Assembly: GCA_963787895.1 (NCBI GenBank)
Contig: CAWBEX010000007.1
Span: 744,001 to 808,000, forward strand
DNA from: Anderseniella sp963787895
Lineage (GTDB): Bacteria; Pseudomonadota; Alphaproteobacteria; Rhizobiales; Aestuariivirgaceae
Direction of reading: 5' to 3'
DNA: 64,000 nt
A program made the position numbers and the translations under genes. This document shows positions 16,921 to 25,953 of the stretch, one piece after another. The notes under the pieces were generated by a model. It had not been told where the DNA came from. It did not search any database and was given only the letters and a program-made list of their open reading frames with translations. Numbering within the stretch: the stretch's first letter is position 1; each line of letters begins with the position of its first letter.

Positions 16921-17305
16921 GGCTCGATGCCGATCCTCATTCCAGGTTGATGAATGCAAAATTCGGGGTGGCTCCAATGTCAGCTTGAAGTCCAAGCGTA
17001 CCGGTTTCGCGGTCCCAAACGCTTGGCATCTGCTGCCCAGTCGAAGGCAGCAGGTCCTTGCTGGATGACTCCGCCAGAACCAGTAACCATTATGTCTGTC
17101 TCAATCCGATCAGCAAGGTTGACTAGCTTGTTGATTGAGCGTGTCGGGGCCCGCGCAGAGGCTGGCACCGCTTCCTCCGCACCACATTTACGCCGGAAGA
17201 CGAGCCTCTAGGGTGAACGTTTCAAATGCATACGAGGGCCAGTTGAGTTGAGCGCGTTCAGGTCTCAATGCGCCTGCCGGGTAATTCCGTGTCTCGCGGT
17301 CAGGT
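16921..17305. other. intergenic region without a recognised gene
   Basis: This stretch holds short open frames on both strands. The longest on the minus strand (about 16983-17206) reads SINKLVNLADRIETDIM in part and could be a decayed or very small gene, but no start with a ribosome site or family was found. No hairpin with a T-run was seen after rlmE. Confidence 0.3.
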
Positions 17306-18148
17306 TCAGTTCGAACTGGTAAACCCGCACTGCTGCTGTTCCATAGAAATCTGCTTGGTGATGCGGACGGCGTTCTGCGCGTATGCTTCCGTTACGGAAC
17401 CCTTGTTCACGGTCTTGCCGCGCAACGGACTCACGTCCGGGCACAGATGGAAGACATGTGGCGTATCAGATGTCTTGGCACCATTTTCTGGTGCGATCCA
17501 GTAGACGACATCCTGACCGGCCGGGTTGTCGGCGTTCTTTGTCGCGTCTGCCACCGCAGATGAGTCCCTGGCAATGTCCTGTGCCTGCGCGGCAACCTCC
17601 GGTGAGCAGGCGGTGGTAGGCTCACCAGCCTTGATCTGGCTCGCGCATGTGTTCATGTCCTGTGTGTACTGCTCGACTGAGGGCGGGTTGTAGCTCACGC
17701 CCATGAGTGTGGCTATTACCGCCAGCACGGCACCAACGCCCCCCGCGATCTTCTTGTTCTTGGGGTCCATGTCCTTGTCCATGAGAATCAGGGCAAGCAG
17801 CGGCAGGAACGCGATCAGGGTGATGATCGCGCCAAGCTGGTTCTGGACGAAAAACTTGAACGGCTCTGCCTTGGTGGCCGGGTCGTGCTTGTTGGCGGCC
17901 TTCCACAGCAAGCTGCCGGCAATCGCAAAGATTGCAATTCCAACCAGGATGCCGATCAGCAGCGGAAGGTTTCCCTGGTCAAACTTGTTCTTGTAGAGCA
18001 GTACAATTCCGGCGATTTCACCACCGATGGCAACGATCCAGGAGAGCACCGCGAAAATGCGCAGGCGTTTGGCGGCAGCTCCTTGTTCTTGTGTCGCACG
18101 CCATTCCTTGGTGACATCCACATCTGCATTCGGCTTGTTTTCGGACAT
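17306..18148 (-). CDS. four-helix membrane protein with a C-terminal extracytoplasmic domain, unknown function
   Basis: I do not recognise a function. The 280-residue product has an acidic polar N-terminus and four hydrophobic helices (roughly residues 28-50, 60-83, 105-124 and 134-153). A 125-residue polar domain with four cysteines follows. The end of that domain has the layout VFHLCPDVSPLRG, then a lysine/glycine spacer (GSVTEAYAQNA), then a final cysteine. This is reminiscent of the H-x-D/C-x-x-L plus 'GTxxEA' tail of small surface domains mainly described from Gram-positive bacteria. The start MSENKPNAD at 18148 is chosen because GGAG lies 8-9 bases upstream. It stands alone between rlmE and guaB, transcribed against both. 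Confidence 0.7.
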   Translation of the reverse strand: MSENKPNADVDVTKEWRATQEQGAAAKRLRIFAVLSWIVAIGGEIAGIVLLYKNKFDQGNLPLLIGILVGIAIFAIAGSLLWKAANKHDPATKAEPFKFFVQNQLGAIITLIAFLPLLALILMDKDMDPKNKKIAGGVGAVLAVIATLMGVSYNPPSVEQYTQDMNTCASQIKAGEPTTACSPEVAAQAQDIARDSSAVADATKNADNPAGQDVVYWIAPENGAKTSDTPHVFHLCPDVSPLRGKTVNKGSVTEAYAQNAVRITKQISMEQQQCGFTSSN

Positions 18149-18549
18149 GTTCAGCTCTCCAAAAATCGGCGATTCTTTAGTGCCGACATCAAACCGCAAA
18201 GCTAAACCTCATCACAGGTGAAAGAAAGCATCATTATATGCCATGCCCGGGGTGTGGCGCATTGCCGCCGAAGCGCGCCGCTGAACGAAGCCTGCTGCAT
18301 TTGAAACGTATCCGGGCCCGGAACAATTTGGTTGGGACACTGCCTCAACACCGGTCACCCTTGTTGTTTCCCCCTGCATATCTGCGCAGCTATCCGTTGC
18401 CCTCCCAAAATGCCACACCTGGCGGTGGATAACTCCCGCTTGCTCACAGCTTCAATCGGGTGTTACAGACAGTCGTCAATCTGGTTGCGAGTCGTGCGCG
18501 CCCTAGGGCGCATCTGCTCCGTGACACCCAAGGTGTGAAAGGATTGGCA
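18149..18549. other. intergenic region between the membrane-protein gene and guaB
   Basis: This divergent spacer of about 400 bp should hold the promoters of both neighbours. No open frame with family character is present. A weak TTGCTC/TTACAG pair with 17-bp spacing lies near 18439-18467 on the plus strand and could serve guaB. Nothing else is distinguishable. Confidence 0.35.
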
Positions 18550-20025
18550 ATGACCGCCAAACTGCGTTCCGATACCATTCAGGAATATCTCACATTCGAC
18601 GACGTGCTGCTGAAGCCCGCCGCTTCCGCGGTGCTGCCAGCCGATGTGTCTACGCGCACTCAGTTGACCCGCAGTATAGAGCTGTCGCTGCCCATCTTGT
18701 CGGCAGCCATGGACACCGTCACCGAGGGCAGGCTGGCCATCGCTATGGCACAGGCCGGTGGGCTTGGCGTGGTTCATCGCAATATGGACCCGGAACTTCA
18801 GGCCAATGAGGTGCGCCAGGTCAAGAAGTTCGAATCCGGCATGGTCGTGAACCCGGTGACCATTTCACCTGACAAGACCCTCGGCGACCTCCTGGAAATT
18901 AAGACGCGCCTCAAGGTGTCCGGTTTTCCTGTTGTCGATGACAGTGGCAAACTGGTTGGCATTGTGACCAACCGCGACGTGCGTTTTGAAGATGACCTGA
19001 ACCGCAAGATCGGCGACCTGATGACCCGTGATCTGGTTACCGTGAAGGAAGGCGAAGGCAAGGATGTGGCGCGCCGGTTGTTGCACAAGCATCGCATAGA
19101 AAAACTGATAGTGGTCGACGACAACTACAATTGCACTGGTCTGATTACCGTCACCGACATGGACAAGGCTGCACTTCACCCCAACGCGGTGAAGGACGAG
19201 CAGGGCCGCCTGCGCGTGGCGGCCGCTACCGGCACAGGCGATGGCAACTACGCCCGCGCTGAAATGTTGATTGATGCCGAGGTTGATCTCGTGGTCGTGG
19301 ATACCGCGCACGGCCATTCGCAGTTTGTGCTTGATCAGGTCAGGCGCATCAAGAAGCTTTCCAACAAGGTGCAGGTCATCGCCGGCAATGTTGCAACTGC
19401 TGACGCCACCCGGGCACTCATTGATGCAGGTGCTGATGCAGTAAAGGTGGGCATCGGCCCTGGCTCCATTTGCACCACCCGCATTGTCGCCGGTGTCGGT
19501 GTGCCGCAGCTTACCGCCATCATGGACTGCGCAGAAGGCGCCAGGGGCTCTGGTGTGCCGGTCATTGCTGATGGCGGCATCAAGTATTCGGGTGACCTGG
19601 CCAAGGCAATTGCCGCAGGAGCCAACGTTGCCATGGTGGGCAACCTGCTGGCCGGTACCGACGAAAGCCCGGGCGAGGTCTACCTGTATCAGGGCCGGTC
19701 CTACAAGTCCTACCGTGGCATGGGCTCGGTAGGCGCCATGGCGCGCGGCTCTGCCGACCGCTATTTCCAGGCCGAAGTGAGAGACCAGCTCAAACTGGTC
19801 CCGGAAGGCATCGAGGGTCAGGTACCCTACAAGGGGCCGGTTGGTGCAGTGCTGCATCAGCTTGCAGGCGGCTTGCGTGCAGCTATGGGGTACACCGGAT
19901 CGGCTACCATCGAAGACCTCCAAACCCGCGCAGAGTTTCTGCGCATTTCTGGTGCCGGGCTTCGCGAAAGTCACGTGCACGATGTGCAGATCACCCGTGA
20001 ATCGCCCAACTACCAGCAGGGCTAA
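18550..20025 (+). CDS. guaB: inosine-5'-monophosphate dehydrogenase
   Basis: The enzyme makes XMP from IMP with NAD+, the committed step of GMP synthesis. The 491-residue protein has a split TIM barrel. It starts with LTFDDVLLKPA, two CBS domains are inserted at about residues 90-205, the catalytic cysteine loop GPGSICTTRIVAGVG follows, then DGGIKYSGD, the flap R-Y motif in MARGSADRYF, and GYTGSATI near the end. The ATG at 18550 is chosen because AAAGGA precedes it and the fold begins within 20 residues; upstream in-frame codons look non-coding. It is followed by a MAPEG gene and rsmB, with guaA 2 kb on. Confidence 0.97.
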   Translation: MTAKLRSDTIQEYLTFDDVLLKPAASAVLPADVSTRTQLTRSIELSLPILSAAMDTVTEGRLAIAMAQAGGLGVVHRNMDPELQANEVRQVKKFESGMVVNPVTISPDKTLGDLLEIKTRLKVSGFPVVDDSGKLVGIVTNRDVRFEDDLNRKIGDLMTRDLVTVKEGEGKDVARRLLHKHRIEKLIVVDDNYNCTGLITVTDMDKAALHPNAVKDEQGRLRVAAATGTGDGNYARAEMLIDAEVDLVVVDTAHGHSQFVLDQVRRIKKLSNKVQVIAGNVATADATRALIDAGADAVKVGIGPGSICTTRIVAGVGVPQLTAIMDCAEGARGSGVPVIADGGIKYSGDLAKAIAAGANVAMVGNLLAGTDESPGEVYLYQGRSYKSYRGMGSVGAMARGSADRYFQAEVRDQLKLVPEGIEGQVPYKGPVGAVLHQLAGGLRAAMGYTGSATIEDLQTRAEFLRISGAGLRESHVHDVQITRESPNYQQG

Positions 20026-20063
20026 CGCGGGCGCAGCAGGTTTTCAGGAAAGGTTGGGGCGTA

Positions 20064-20486
20064 TTGGAAAACTACAAATGGATCATCCTGGCGGCTTGCG
20101 CCCAGGCGTTTCTGACGATTGCGCTGGTGTTTGTGCTGGCTGGTCGCCGGCGCAGGGCGTTCGTCGCAAGGCAGGTTGGCAAAGACGCGATGCTGAACGA
20201 CCGGTCGTGGCCTGACACAGTGCTGCAGGCCTCCAACAGCTTCAAGAGCCAGTTTGAAATCCCTGTGCTTTTCTATGCGGCAATCGCCATTGCCCTGGCC
20301 ACCGGAATCACCTCGATCTACTTTGCGGTGCTGAGCTGGCTGTTCTTTGGAGCGCGTGTCATCCATGCCGTGGTGCATTGCAGCTCCAACGCGCTGGCAC
20401 CACGCTTTTCATCGTTTCTGGTCAGCGTGATTGCTGCCAGTGCCATGTGGGGCGTCCTCGCCTGGCGCATGCTGGTAGGTGCCTGA
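20064..20486 (+). CDS. MAPEG-family membrane protein
   Basis: This is a 140-residue protein with four hydrophobic segments. It carries the MAPEG pattern of a polar NDRSWPDTVLQASNSFKSQFEIPVLFY stretch (positions about 46-73) preceding the second helix, with an N-x-x-x-Q-F-E-like motif. Eukaryotic relatives act in eicosanoid and glutathione metabolism; bacterial members of this size have no settled role. It probably starts at TTG 20064, with GGAAAGG upstream, because the first helix begins ten residues later. It ends by sharing one base with the rsmB start (TGATG), so the two are co-translated. Confidence 0.8.
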   Translation: MENYKWIILAACAQAFLTIALVFVLAGRRRRAFVARQVGKDAMLNDRSWPDTVLQASNSFKSQFEIPVLFYAAIAIALATGITSIYFAVLSWLFFGARVIHAVVHCSSNALAPRFSSFLVSVIAASAMWGVLAWRMLVGA

Positions 20487-21778
20487 TGCATCTTTCAGGC
20501 AGGCTTTCCGCGGCAATCGAGGTCTTGGACGATGTGTTGAACCGGCACCGCCCGGTCAGCACCGCTCTGGCTGACTGGGGCAGGGCGCACCGTTTTGCGG
20601 GCTCTGGCGACCGCGCTGCTATTGGAAACATCGCCTTTGACGTCATGCGCCAGCGCGCGCTTCTGGCCGCCATCATGGGCGGGCAGGAAACACCGCGGGC
20701 TCTGGTGTTGGCTTGTGCCGTTCAGCTCATGGATACGAGCGTCGTTGAATTGAGAGAATTGTGTATTGCGCCGCATGGGCCAGGTGAACTGACAGACGAC
20801 GAGCTGGCAAACCTGCAAACCATCGACACCAGCGCATTTGCCGCAAGTGCAAGAGCCAATGTGCCGCAATGGCTCATGCCTTCATTCGAGGCAGCATTTG
20901 CAGATGCTGCGGTGGCGCAGGGCGAAGCCCTCAGCATGCGTGCGCCAGTAGATGTTCGCGCCAACCTGCTCAAGACAACACCAGCCAAATTGCTCGCGCA
21001 GCTGGCAAAGTTTGACGCTATGCCGGCCCCGCTGGCGCCCGATGGCATTCGCATTGAGGTGCCCGAAGGCCTCAAACGCACCCCCAATCTTGAGGCTGAG
21101 CCAGCATTTCAGCGCGGCGCGTTTGAAATACAGGACGCAGCATCCCAGATTGCAGCCAGGCTTTGTTGTGCAGAGCCCGGCATGCAGGTCGCCGACATTT
21201 GTGCAGGCGCCGGCGGCAAGACGCTCGCGCTCGCTTCGATTATGGCCAACAAGGGCCAGATTCATGCCTGGGACGCAGACCGCAACCGGTTGAAGCCCAT
21301 CATCGCACGCCTTCAACGCGCAGGCGCACACAATGTGCAGGTCATCCCTGCCGATGAGCCAGACAAGGTTGATGCGCTGGCAGGCAAGATGGACCGGGTG
21401 CTGGTGGATGCGCCATGCTCAGGGTCTGGCTCATGGCGGCGCAAGCCTGATGCCAAGTGGCGGCTGACACCCGAAAGCCTGGCCAACCGGCAGACTGACC
21501 AGCAGCTTGTGCTGTCGCGTGGCGCGTCTTTGGTCAAGCCCGGCGGACGATTGATCTATGTTACATGCTCGCTGCTGCCGGAAGAGAACACAGCGCAGGT
21601 CGATGCCTTCCTGAAGGCCAATGCAGATTTCGCCGTCATCCCTTTTGCGCAAGTTTGGGCGCAATGCCTGCTAGCCGATGCGCCGGTGTCTTCAGACGGG
21701 CGCACAGACACGTTGTTGCTTTCTCCAGCCGATCACGGCACCGACGGCTTCTTCGTCGCAGTGATGCAACGCAACTAA
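20486..21778 (+). CDS. rsmB: 16S rRNA m5C methyltransferase, RsmB/NOP2 family
   Basis: The 430-residue protein has an N-terminal NusB-like helical region (about residues 1-130), then the SAM-dependent NOL1/NOP2 domain. Its SAM motif is QVADICAGAGGKTLAL near residue 235, and D-A-P-C-S-G-S-G-S-W holds the catalytic cysteine near 315. A second conserved cysteine lies in VTCSLLPEEN. The FEIQDAASQI motif precedes the SAM site. The start at 20486 overlaps the MAPEG stop; a longer frame reading into that gene is rejected. Together with rlmE, rsmA and der the window contains four ribosome-maturation genes. Confidence 0.93.
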   Translation: MHLSGRLSAAIEVLDDVLNRHRPVSTALADWGRAHRFAGSGDRAAIGNIAFDVMRQRALLAAIMGGQETPRALVLACAVQLMDTSVVELRELCIAPHGPGELTDDELANLQTIDTSAFAASARANVPQWLMPSFEAAFADAAVAQGEALSMRAPVDVRANLLKTTPAKLLAQLAKFDAMPAPLAPDGIRIEVPEGLKRTPNLEAEPAFQRGAFEIQDAASQIAARLCCAEPGMQVADICAGAGGKTLALASIMANKGQIHAWDADRNRLKPIIARLQRAGAHNVQVIPADEPDKVDALAGKMDRVLVDAPCSGSGSWRRKPDAKWRLTPESLANRQTDQQLVLSRGASLVKPGGRLIYVTCSLLPEENTAQVDAFLKANADFAVIPFAQVWAQCLLADAPVSSDGRTDTLLLSPADHGTDGFFVAVMQRN

Positions 21779-21957
21779 CTGACGTGGCTGCCGCGCATCT
21801 GACGGATAGCCTTCCTCACGTCCAGCCATGCTGCTGCGTGCAGCAATTCGCCTGATTTGCGCAGGTCATTGGCCTTCTTGGCGGCAATCACCTCGGCCTG
21901 GTCACCATAGGTTTCCATAAGGGCACGCGCGTGTTCTGCTGTGTGTACGGCATTCAT
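21775..21957 (-). CDS. small conserved-looking protein, unknown function
   Basis: A 60-residue product begins MNAVHTAEHARALMETYGDQ and is rich in Ala, Lys and Arg with predicted helical character throughout. A near-perfect ribosome site (AAAGGAGGTC) lies 5 bases upstream of the ATG at 21957, which is why I accept this short gene. Its stop overlaps the rsmB stop by two bases, so the genes are convergent. It has no membrane segment and no known motif. Short proteins of this composition occur near guaA in related genomes, but I cannot name a family. Confidence 0.65.
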   Translation of the reverse strand: MNAVHTAEHARALMETYGDQAEVIAAKKANDLRKSGELLHAAAWLDVRKAIRQMRGSHVS

Positions 21958-22094
21958 TGGTATGACCTCCTTTATGCAGGGGCAGCCCTCCAGCACCTGC
22001 ATACTAGCACAAAAACAGCCGGAACTGTGCATATGGCTGGTTGTAATCGCGCGATCTTGTTGCGGACTCGCCTCAGTTTCTGTAATTGCCCGAT

Positions 22095-23645
22095 ATGACA
22101 GACAAGCTCCTCATCATCGATTTCGGTTCACAAGTCACCCAGCTCATTGCCAGACGGCTGCGCGAACTCAATGTCTATTGTGAAATCCACCCGTTTCAGA
22201 AGGTCACGGATGCGTTTCTGAAGGAGTTTGCGCCCAAGGCGGTGATCTTCTCCGGCGGGCCGGCCTCGGTGTTCGACGAAGGTGCGCCAATGCCGCCGTC
22301 ATCGGTGTTTGAGATGGGCGTGCCCATTCTTGGCATCTGCTATGGCCAGCAGGTAATGATGCATTGTCTGGGCGGTCACGTAGAACGTGGCCACGGCACG
22401 GCAGAGTTTGGCCGTGCCTATGTTACCCCTGCGCAGCAGCAATTGCACCTGCTTGACGGTTGGTTTGCCGATGGTGACGAGCAGGTCTGGATGAGCCATG
22501 GCGATCATGTCTCTAAGATCGCGCCGGGCTTTGACGTATATGGCACATCGCCCAATGCGCCCTTTGCCATTACGGCAGACAAGTCGCGCAACTTTTACGC
22601 CGTGCAGTTCCATCCTGAAGTACACCACACGCCGCACGGCAAGACGCTGTATTCGAACTTCGTCAGGCTGGCGGGCTTCACTGGCGACTGGACAATGGCT
22701 GCCTACAAGGACGAGGCCATTGCCGCCATCCGCGCGCAGGTAGGGTCGGGCAGGGTCATTTGCGGCCTGTCCGGAGGCGTGGATTCTTCTGTGGCTGCTG
22801 TGCTCATTCACGAGGCCGTCGGCGACCAGTTGACCTGTATACTGGTTGACCACGGCCTGATGCGGAAGGACGAGGCTTCGCAAGTTGTCACCATGTTCCG
22901 TGAGAATTACAACATTCCACTGGTGCTGGTAAACGCTGCTGACACCTTCCTTGATGCACTTGAAGGTGAAAGCGATCCCGAGAAAAAGCGCAAGACCATC
23001 GGCAGGCTGTTCATCGAGGTATTCGAGGCAGAGGCAAAGAAGGTGGGTGGCGCAGACTTTCTGGCGCAGGGAACGCTTTACCCGGACGTCATTGAGAGTG
23101 TGTCTTTCTCTGGCGGCCCATCGGTCACCATCAAATCACACCACAATGTCGGTGGCTTGCCCGAGCGAATGAACATGCAATTGGTTGAACCATTGCGTGA
23201 GCTGTTCAAGGACGAAGTGAGGGCGTTGGGCCGCGAGCTTGGCCTGCCCGACAGTTTCATTGGCCGCCATCCGTTCCCCGGTCCCGGTCTTGCCATTCGC
23301 TGCCCAGGCGGCGTCACCCGCGACAAGGTCAAGATCCTGCAGGAAGCTGACGCCATCTATCTGGACGAGATCCGCAAGGCCGGCCTGTACGATGAAATCT
23401 GGCAGGCCTTTGCAGTGCTGCTGCCGGTGCAGACCGTCGGCGTCATGGGCGATGGCCGCACCTATGAATTTGTTTGCGCGCTGCGGGCAGTCACATCGGT
23501 TGATGGGATGACGGCTGACTTTTACCCGTATGATATGGAATTCCTCGGTCGTGCCGCCACGCGCATCATAAACGAAGTCCGCGGTATCAACCGCGTCGTT
23601 TATGACGTTACCTCAAAGCCACCGGGAACAATCGAGTGGGAATAG
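22095..23645 (+). CDS. guaA: GMP synthase (glutamine-hydrolysing)
   Basis: The enzyme converts XMP to GMP using ATP and glutamine. The 516-residue protein has a class I glutamine amidotransferase domain first (cysteine in GICYGQQ near residue 83, His/Glu in FHPEVHHT near 173-178). An ATP-pyrophosphatase domain with P-loop SGGVDSS near 227 follows, then a C-terminal dimer domain ending KPPGTIEWE. An in-frame TTG three codons upstream exists; the ATG at 22095 is preferred. It complements guaB, encoded 2 kb upstream, and purF and gmk elsewhere in the window. Confidence 0.97.
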   Translation: MTDKLLIIDFGSQVTQLIARRLRELNVYCEIHPFQKVTDAFLKEFAPKAVIFSGGPASVFDEGAPMPPSSVFEMGVPILGICYGQQVMMHCLGGHVERGHGTAEFGRAYVTPAQQQLHLLDGWFADGDEQVWMSHGDHVSKIAPGFDVYGTSPNAPFAITADKSRNFYAVQFHPEVHHTPHGKTLYSNFVRLAGFTGDWTMAAYKDEAIAAIRAQVGSGRVICGLSGGVDSSVAAVLIHEAVGDQLTCILVDHGLMRKDEASQVVTMFRENYNIPLVLVNAADTFLDALEGESDPEKKRKTIGRLFIEVFEAEAKKVGGADFLAQGTLYPDVIESVSFSGGPSVTIKSHHNVGGLPERMNMQLVEPLRELFKDEVRALGRELGLPDSFIGRHPFPGPGLAIRCPGGVTRDKVKILQEADAIYLDEIRKAGLYDEIWQAFAVLLPVQTVGVMGDGRTYEFVCALRAVTSVDGMTADFYPYDMEFLGRAATRIINEVRGINRVVYDVTSKPPGTIEWE

Positions 23646-23674
23646 TCCGCGCGTGGATTTGCGACAATCCGGCT

Positions 23675-24346
23675 TCATTCATCCGTTGAGTTGTTGTCGC
23701 TATCACCGACGGGATCCACCGGTACACCTGGTTCTGGTGGCGAGAATTCGGGCTTGTTCGCTTCGATTGCGGCAGGGTCGGACTTGCCGCTCACCAGCAG
23801 TTGTTGCGCACATTCCGCCCACACAAGAGCGTCGCTTAGCCCAATCAGCGAGAACGCAATGTTGCGTTGTTCACCGTCGCGGGTGTTGTAGTTCCAGCTA
23901 ATCTGGTTGCCCGGTTTGGCCTCCGCCAGGATCATATCTGTAATGCTTGCATCCAGCGCATACTCGTTGACTGCGCCAGGTGTTGAAACAAGGTTGGCGG
24001 GAACCTGTATTGCCGCGTTGTTGTCAATCTTCAGGGCTAGTCCGGCTTGTGTGTCAGCAAGCTCAAGTACATCCACCAGCATGACCTGCCACTTTGATTG
24101 CGGAGTATTACGCTGAAAGGCAAAGGTGTGGCTGAAGCCAAGTGGTGCAGCCTGATCCAGCCGGTGGGTGACGACACGGCATCGCGCTCCCGGCTCACAT
24201 GAGGAAATAAATGCCTTTGAATAGATGCGCGTGTCATTGAATTTCTGGAACGCGGCCTGTCCACAAACCTCTAACGCTGCAGCACTTGCGCCAGTACTGC
24301 ACAGGATAATGACGGCCAGCAAAATTGTTCCGGATCTCGTTTTCAT
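23675..24346 (-). CDS. secreted protein, possibly IalB-like
   Basis: The 223-residue product has a Sec signal peptide (MKTRSGT, hydrophobic core, ASA cleavage near residue 22). The mature part is beta-rich with four cysteines. The block W-x-Y-N-T-x-x-G-E-Q-R-N-I-A-F-S-L-I-G-L-S with a following A-L-V-W is compatible with the invasion-associated locus B family of periplasmic proteins. The last 35 residues are an acidic/Pro tail. It overlaps the zinc-finger gene before it by an ATGA junction and is the last of a three-gene leftward operon. Its function is not established. Confidence 0.55.
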   Translation of the reverse strand: MKTRSGTILLAVIILCSTGASAAALEVCGQAAFQKFNDTRIYSKAFISSCEPGARCRVVTHRLDQAAPLGFSHTFAFQRNTPQSKWQVMLVDVLELADTQAGLALKIDNNAAIQVPANLVSTPGAVNEYALDASITDMILAEAKPGNQISWNYNTRDGEQRNIAFSLIGLSDALVWAECAQQLLVSGKSDPAAIEANKPEFSPPEPGVPVDPVGDSDNNSTDE

Positions 24347-24708
24347 CTTTCACCATTGGCACACGTCACACACACTGCGGCGGCGGGGTCGATCTCAAGC
24401 CTTCTGGCGGCTATTGCCTCGCCGCAGTTCTGGCACCAGCCATACTCGCCTTCGTCCACCTGCTTCAAAGCTTGCTCAATCCTGGCAATCTGTGCCGCGC
24501 GAGAGCGTTCCTGCGCTTGCGCCATGGCCTGGCGCTGCATGGCATCCATACGCGACAGCCGCCCGACGGATTGTTGATCCAGTTCCACAGCGCCGCGGTC
24601 TCCAGCTGAAAGAGATGACAAGTCCAGCAGTTCCTGCCTGCGAGCCAGCAGGCGTTTGCGTGCTGCGTCGAGGTTGTTGGCTGGTGTCACTATTGCGCCT
24701 GGGCGCAA
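24343..24708 (-). CDS. DksA/TraR-type C4 zinc-finger protein
   Basis: The 121-residue protein has a helical coiled-coil-like N-terminal part and a C-terminal CQNCGEAI...CVTC C4 zinc finger (about residues 91-118). Proteins of this family bind the RNA polymerase secondary channel and modify transcription; this one is shorter than DksA (about 150 residues) and closer in size to TraR-like proteins. The acidic D-x-x-D/A tip of the DksA coiled coil cannot be assigned with confidence. It overlaps the gene before it by 19 bp and the gene after it by 4 bp, so it is translated as part of the secreted-protein operon. Confidence 0.8.
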   Translation of the reverse strand: MRPGAIVTPANNLDAARKRLLARRQELLDLSSLSAGDRGAVELDQQSVGRLSRMDAMQRQAMAQAQERSRAAQIARIEQALKQVDEGEYGWCQNCGEAIAARRLEIDPAAAVCVTCANGER

Positions 24709-25214
24709 TCGACCCAGTCCACCGCCTTCGCCAGATCAGTCAGTCCAACTTCGTGCGTTACCTTTTCGCCACCAACCAGTTGCACAACAGCTTGCATGCT
24801 GTTTGACTCAAGCATCGTGGAAACAACGATCTGTGATACATCGTCATCCACGCGAATGCTTTTCATGTCTTCTGCTGCAATGATGAAATCCGGTGCAACC
24901 CGGGTTTCGTCATCGCCGTTGAACACGAGGTCAATTCCTGCACCCGAGTCAATCTGTGAAGGCGATGTGACCAGCGCAAGCCATGATCCGTCCAGCGAGG
25001 CGCGCTCAATGGCAAATGTCATACCACCAGCCTTTGACAGTTGAATTGTGCACAGGCTTTGTTTGGCGCAGGTGGCTTCGAGGCTTCCTGCCTGAACCAT
25101 CATCACACCGTTCATATCCTTGGCGTCCATGCCGCACACTTCTGCGCCCAGGGCCGGCGACGCGACTGCCAGCGCGATGCCTGCAAGTGCGGCTGTACGA
25201 ATGCGTTTGTTCAC
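24690..25214 (-). CDS. secreted protein, possibly IalB-like
   Basis: The 174-residue product has a signal peptide (MNKRIRTAALAG, cleavage after ALG near residue 23) and a beta-rich mature part with four cysteines. It resembles its operon partner at 23675-24346: a start with EVCG, a central GLxLxx-type strand and a closing W-V-D-C-A. The start is a GTG at 25214, preceded by AGGAG 8-9 bases upstream. A longer frame upstream would put residues before a perfect signal peptide and is rejected. First gene of the operon; the two paralogous secreted proteins bracket the zinc-finger gene. Confidence 0.55.
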   Translation of the reverse strand: MNKRIRTAALAGIALAVASPALGAEVCGMDAKDMNGVMMVQAGSLEATCAKQSLCTIQLSKAGGMTFAIERASLDGSWLALVTSPSQIDSGAGIDLVFNGDDETRVAPDFIIAAEDMKSIRVDDDVSQIVVSTMLESNSMQAVVQLVGGEKVTHEVGLTDLAKAVDWVDCAQAQ

Positions 25215-25380
25215 GGGTGCGTTCTCCTGTTTGAGCCAATCTCGTGCTTGTCCATACATGACATTTCAGTCACGTCATGGTCAATCACTGTGGCAACAGT
25301 TAGAGTGGCCACAACGATTCTTTTATTCGTATGATGGTGCAACCGAAATATTCGGTTTCGCCCCTGCTTCCGAGGTGGAC

Positions 25381-25944
25381 ATGACAATACTTATCTGGGG
25401 CATGGTGCTGTTTTTCGGCATTCATCTGTTCTCCATGACACCATTGCGCGAAGGTGTCGTGGTGCGGCTTGGTCTGAACCCGTACAAGGGCCTGTACTCC
25501 CTTGTATCGATAGTCGGTCTCGGCCTTATGATCTGGGGCTTCAGCCGAGCGCAGTCCGGCCCGGATGCCTTCCCGTTCTACGAATTGTGGCCTGAAGGCC
25601 GCCATGTAATGATGTTGATGGTGCTCGTCGCATTGATCTTGCTTGCCGCATCCCACATGAAAGGCCACATCAAGAAGATCGTGCGCCACCCCATGTCTGC
25701 CGGCATTGCGCTGTGGGCATCCGCACACCTGCTTGTCAACGACAAGCTTTCCGAGCTCTTGTTCTTCGGCGGTTTTCTTGGTCTGGCAGTTCTCGACATC
25801 ATCGTGTCAAGCATGCGCGGCAAGGGACCCAAACACGAGCCGCAGGTGAAACACGACATAATCGCTGTGCTCGCCGGTGCCGCACTTTTCGCCGTGATCT
25901 TGATGCTGCACCAGCGCCTGTTCGGCGTCTCACCCATGCTCTAG
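25381..25944 (+). CDS. NnrU-family membrane protein (first of two)
   Basis: The 187-residue protein has about five or six hydrophobic helices. It matches the NnrU pattern: a conserved histidine near the N-terminus (FFGIHLFSM), R-E-G-V-V-V-R-L-G near residue 28, RHPMSAGIALWASAHLLVN near 100 and F-F-G-G-F-L. NnrU is named from denitrification clusters and is thought to be a haem/quinone-related membrane protein; no denitrification genes occur here. The start at 25381 is chosen because the first helix begins immediately; the upstream part of the frame is not membrane-like. Followed 9 bp later by a second, shorter copy. Confidence 0.85.
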   Translation: MTILIWGMVLFFGIHLFSMTPLREGVVVRLGLNPYKGLYSLVSIVGLGLMIWGFSRAQSGPDAFPFYELWPEGRHVMMLMVLVALILLAASHMKGHIKKIVRHPMSAGIALWASAHLLVNDKLSELLFFGGFLGLAVLDIIVSSMRGKGPKHEPQVKHDIIAVLAGAALFAVILMLHQRLFGVSPML

Positions 25945-25953
25945 GGGATAGCC

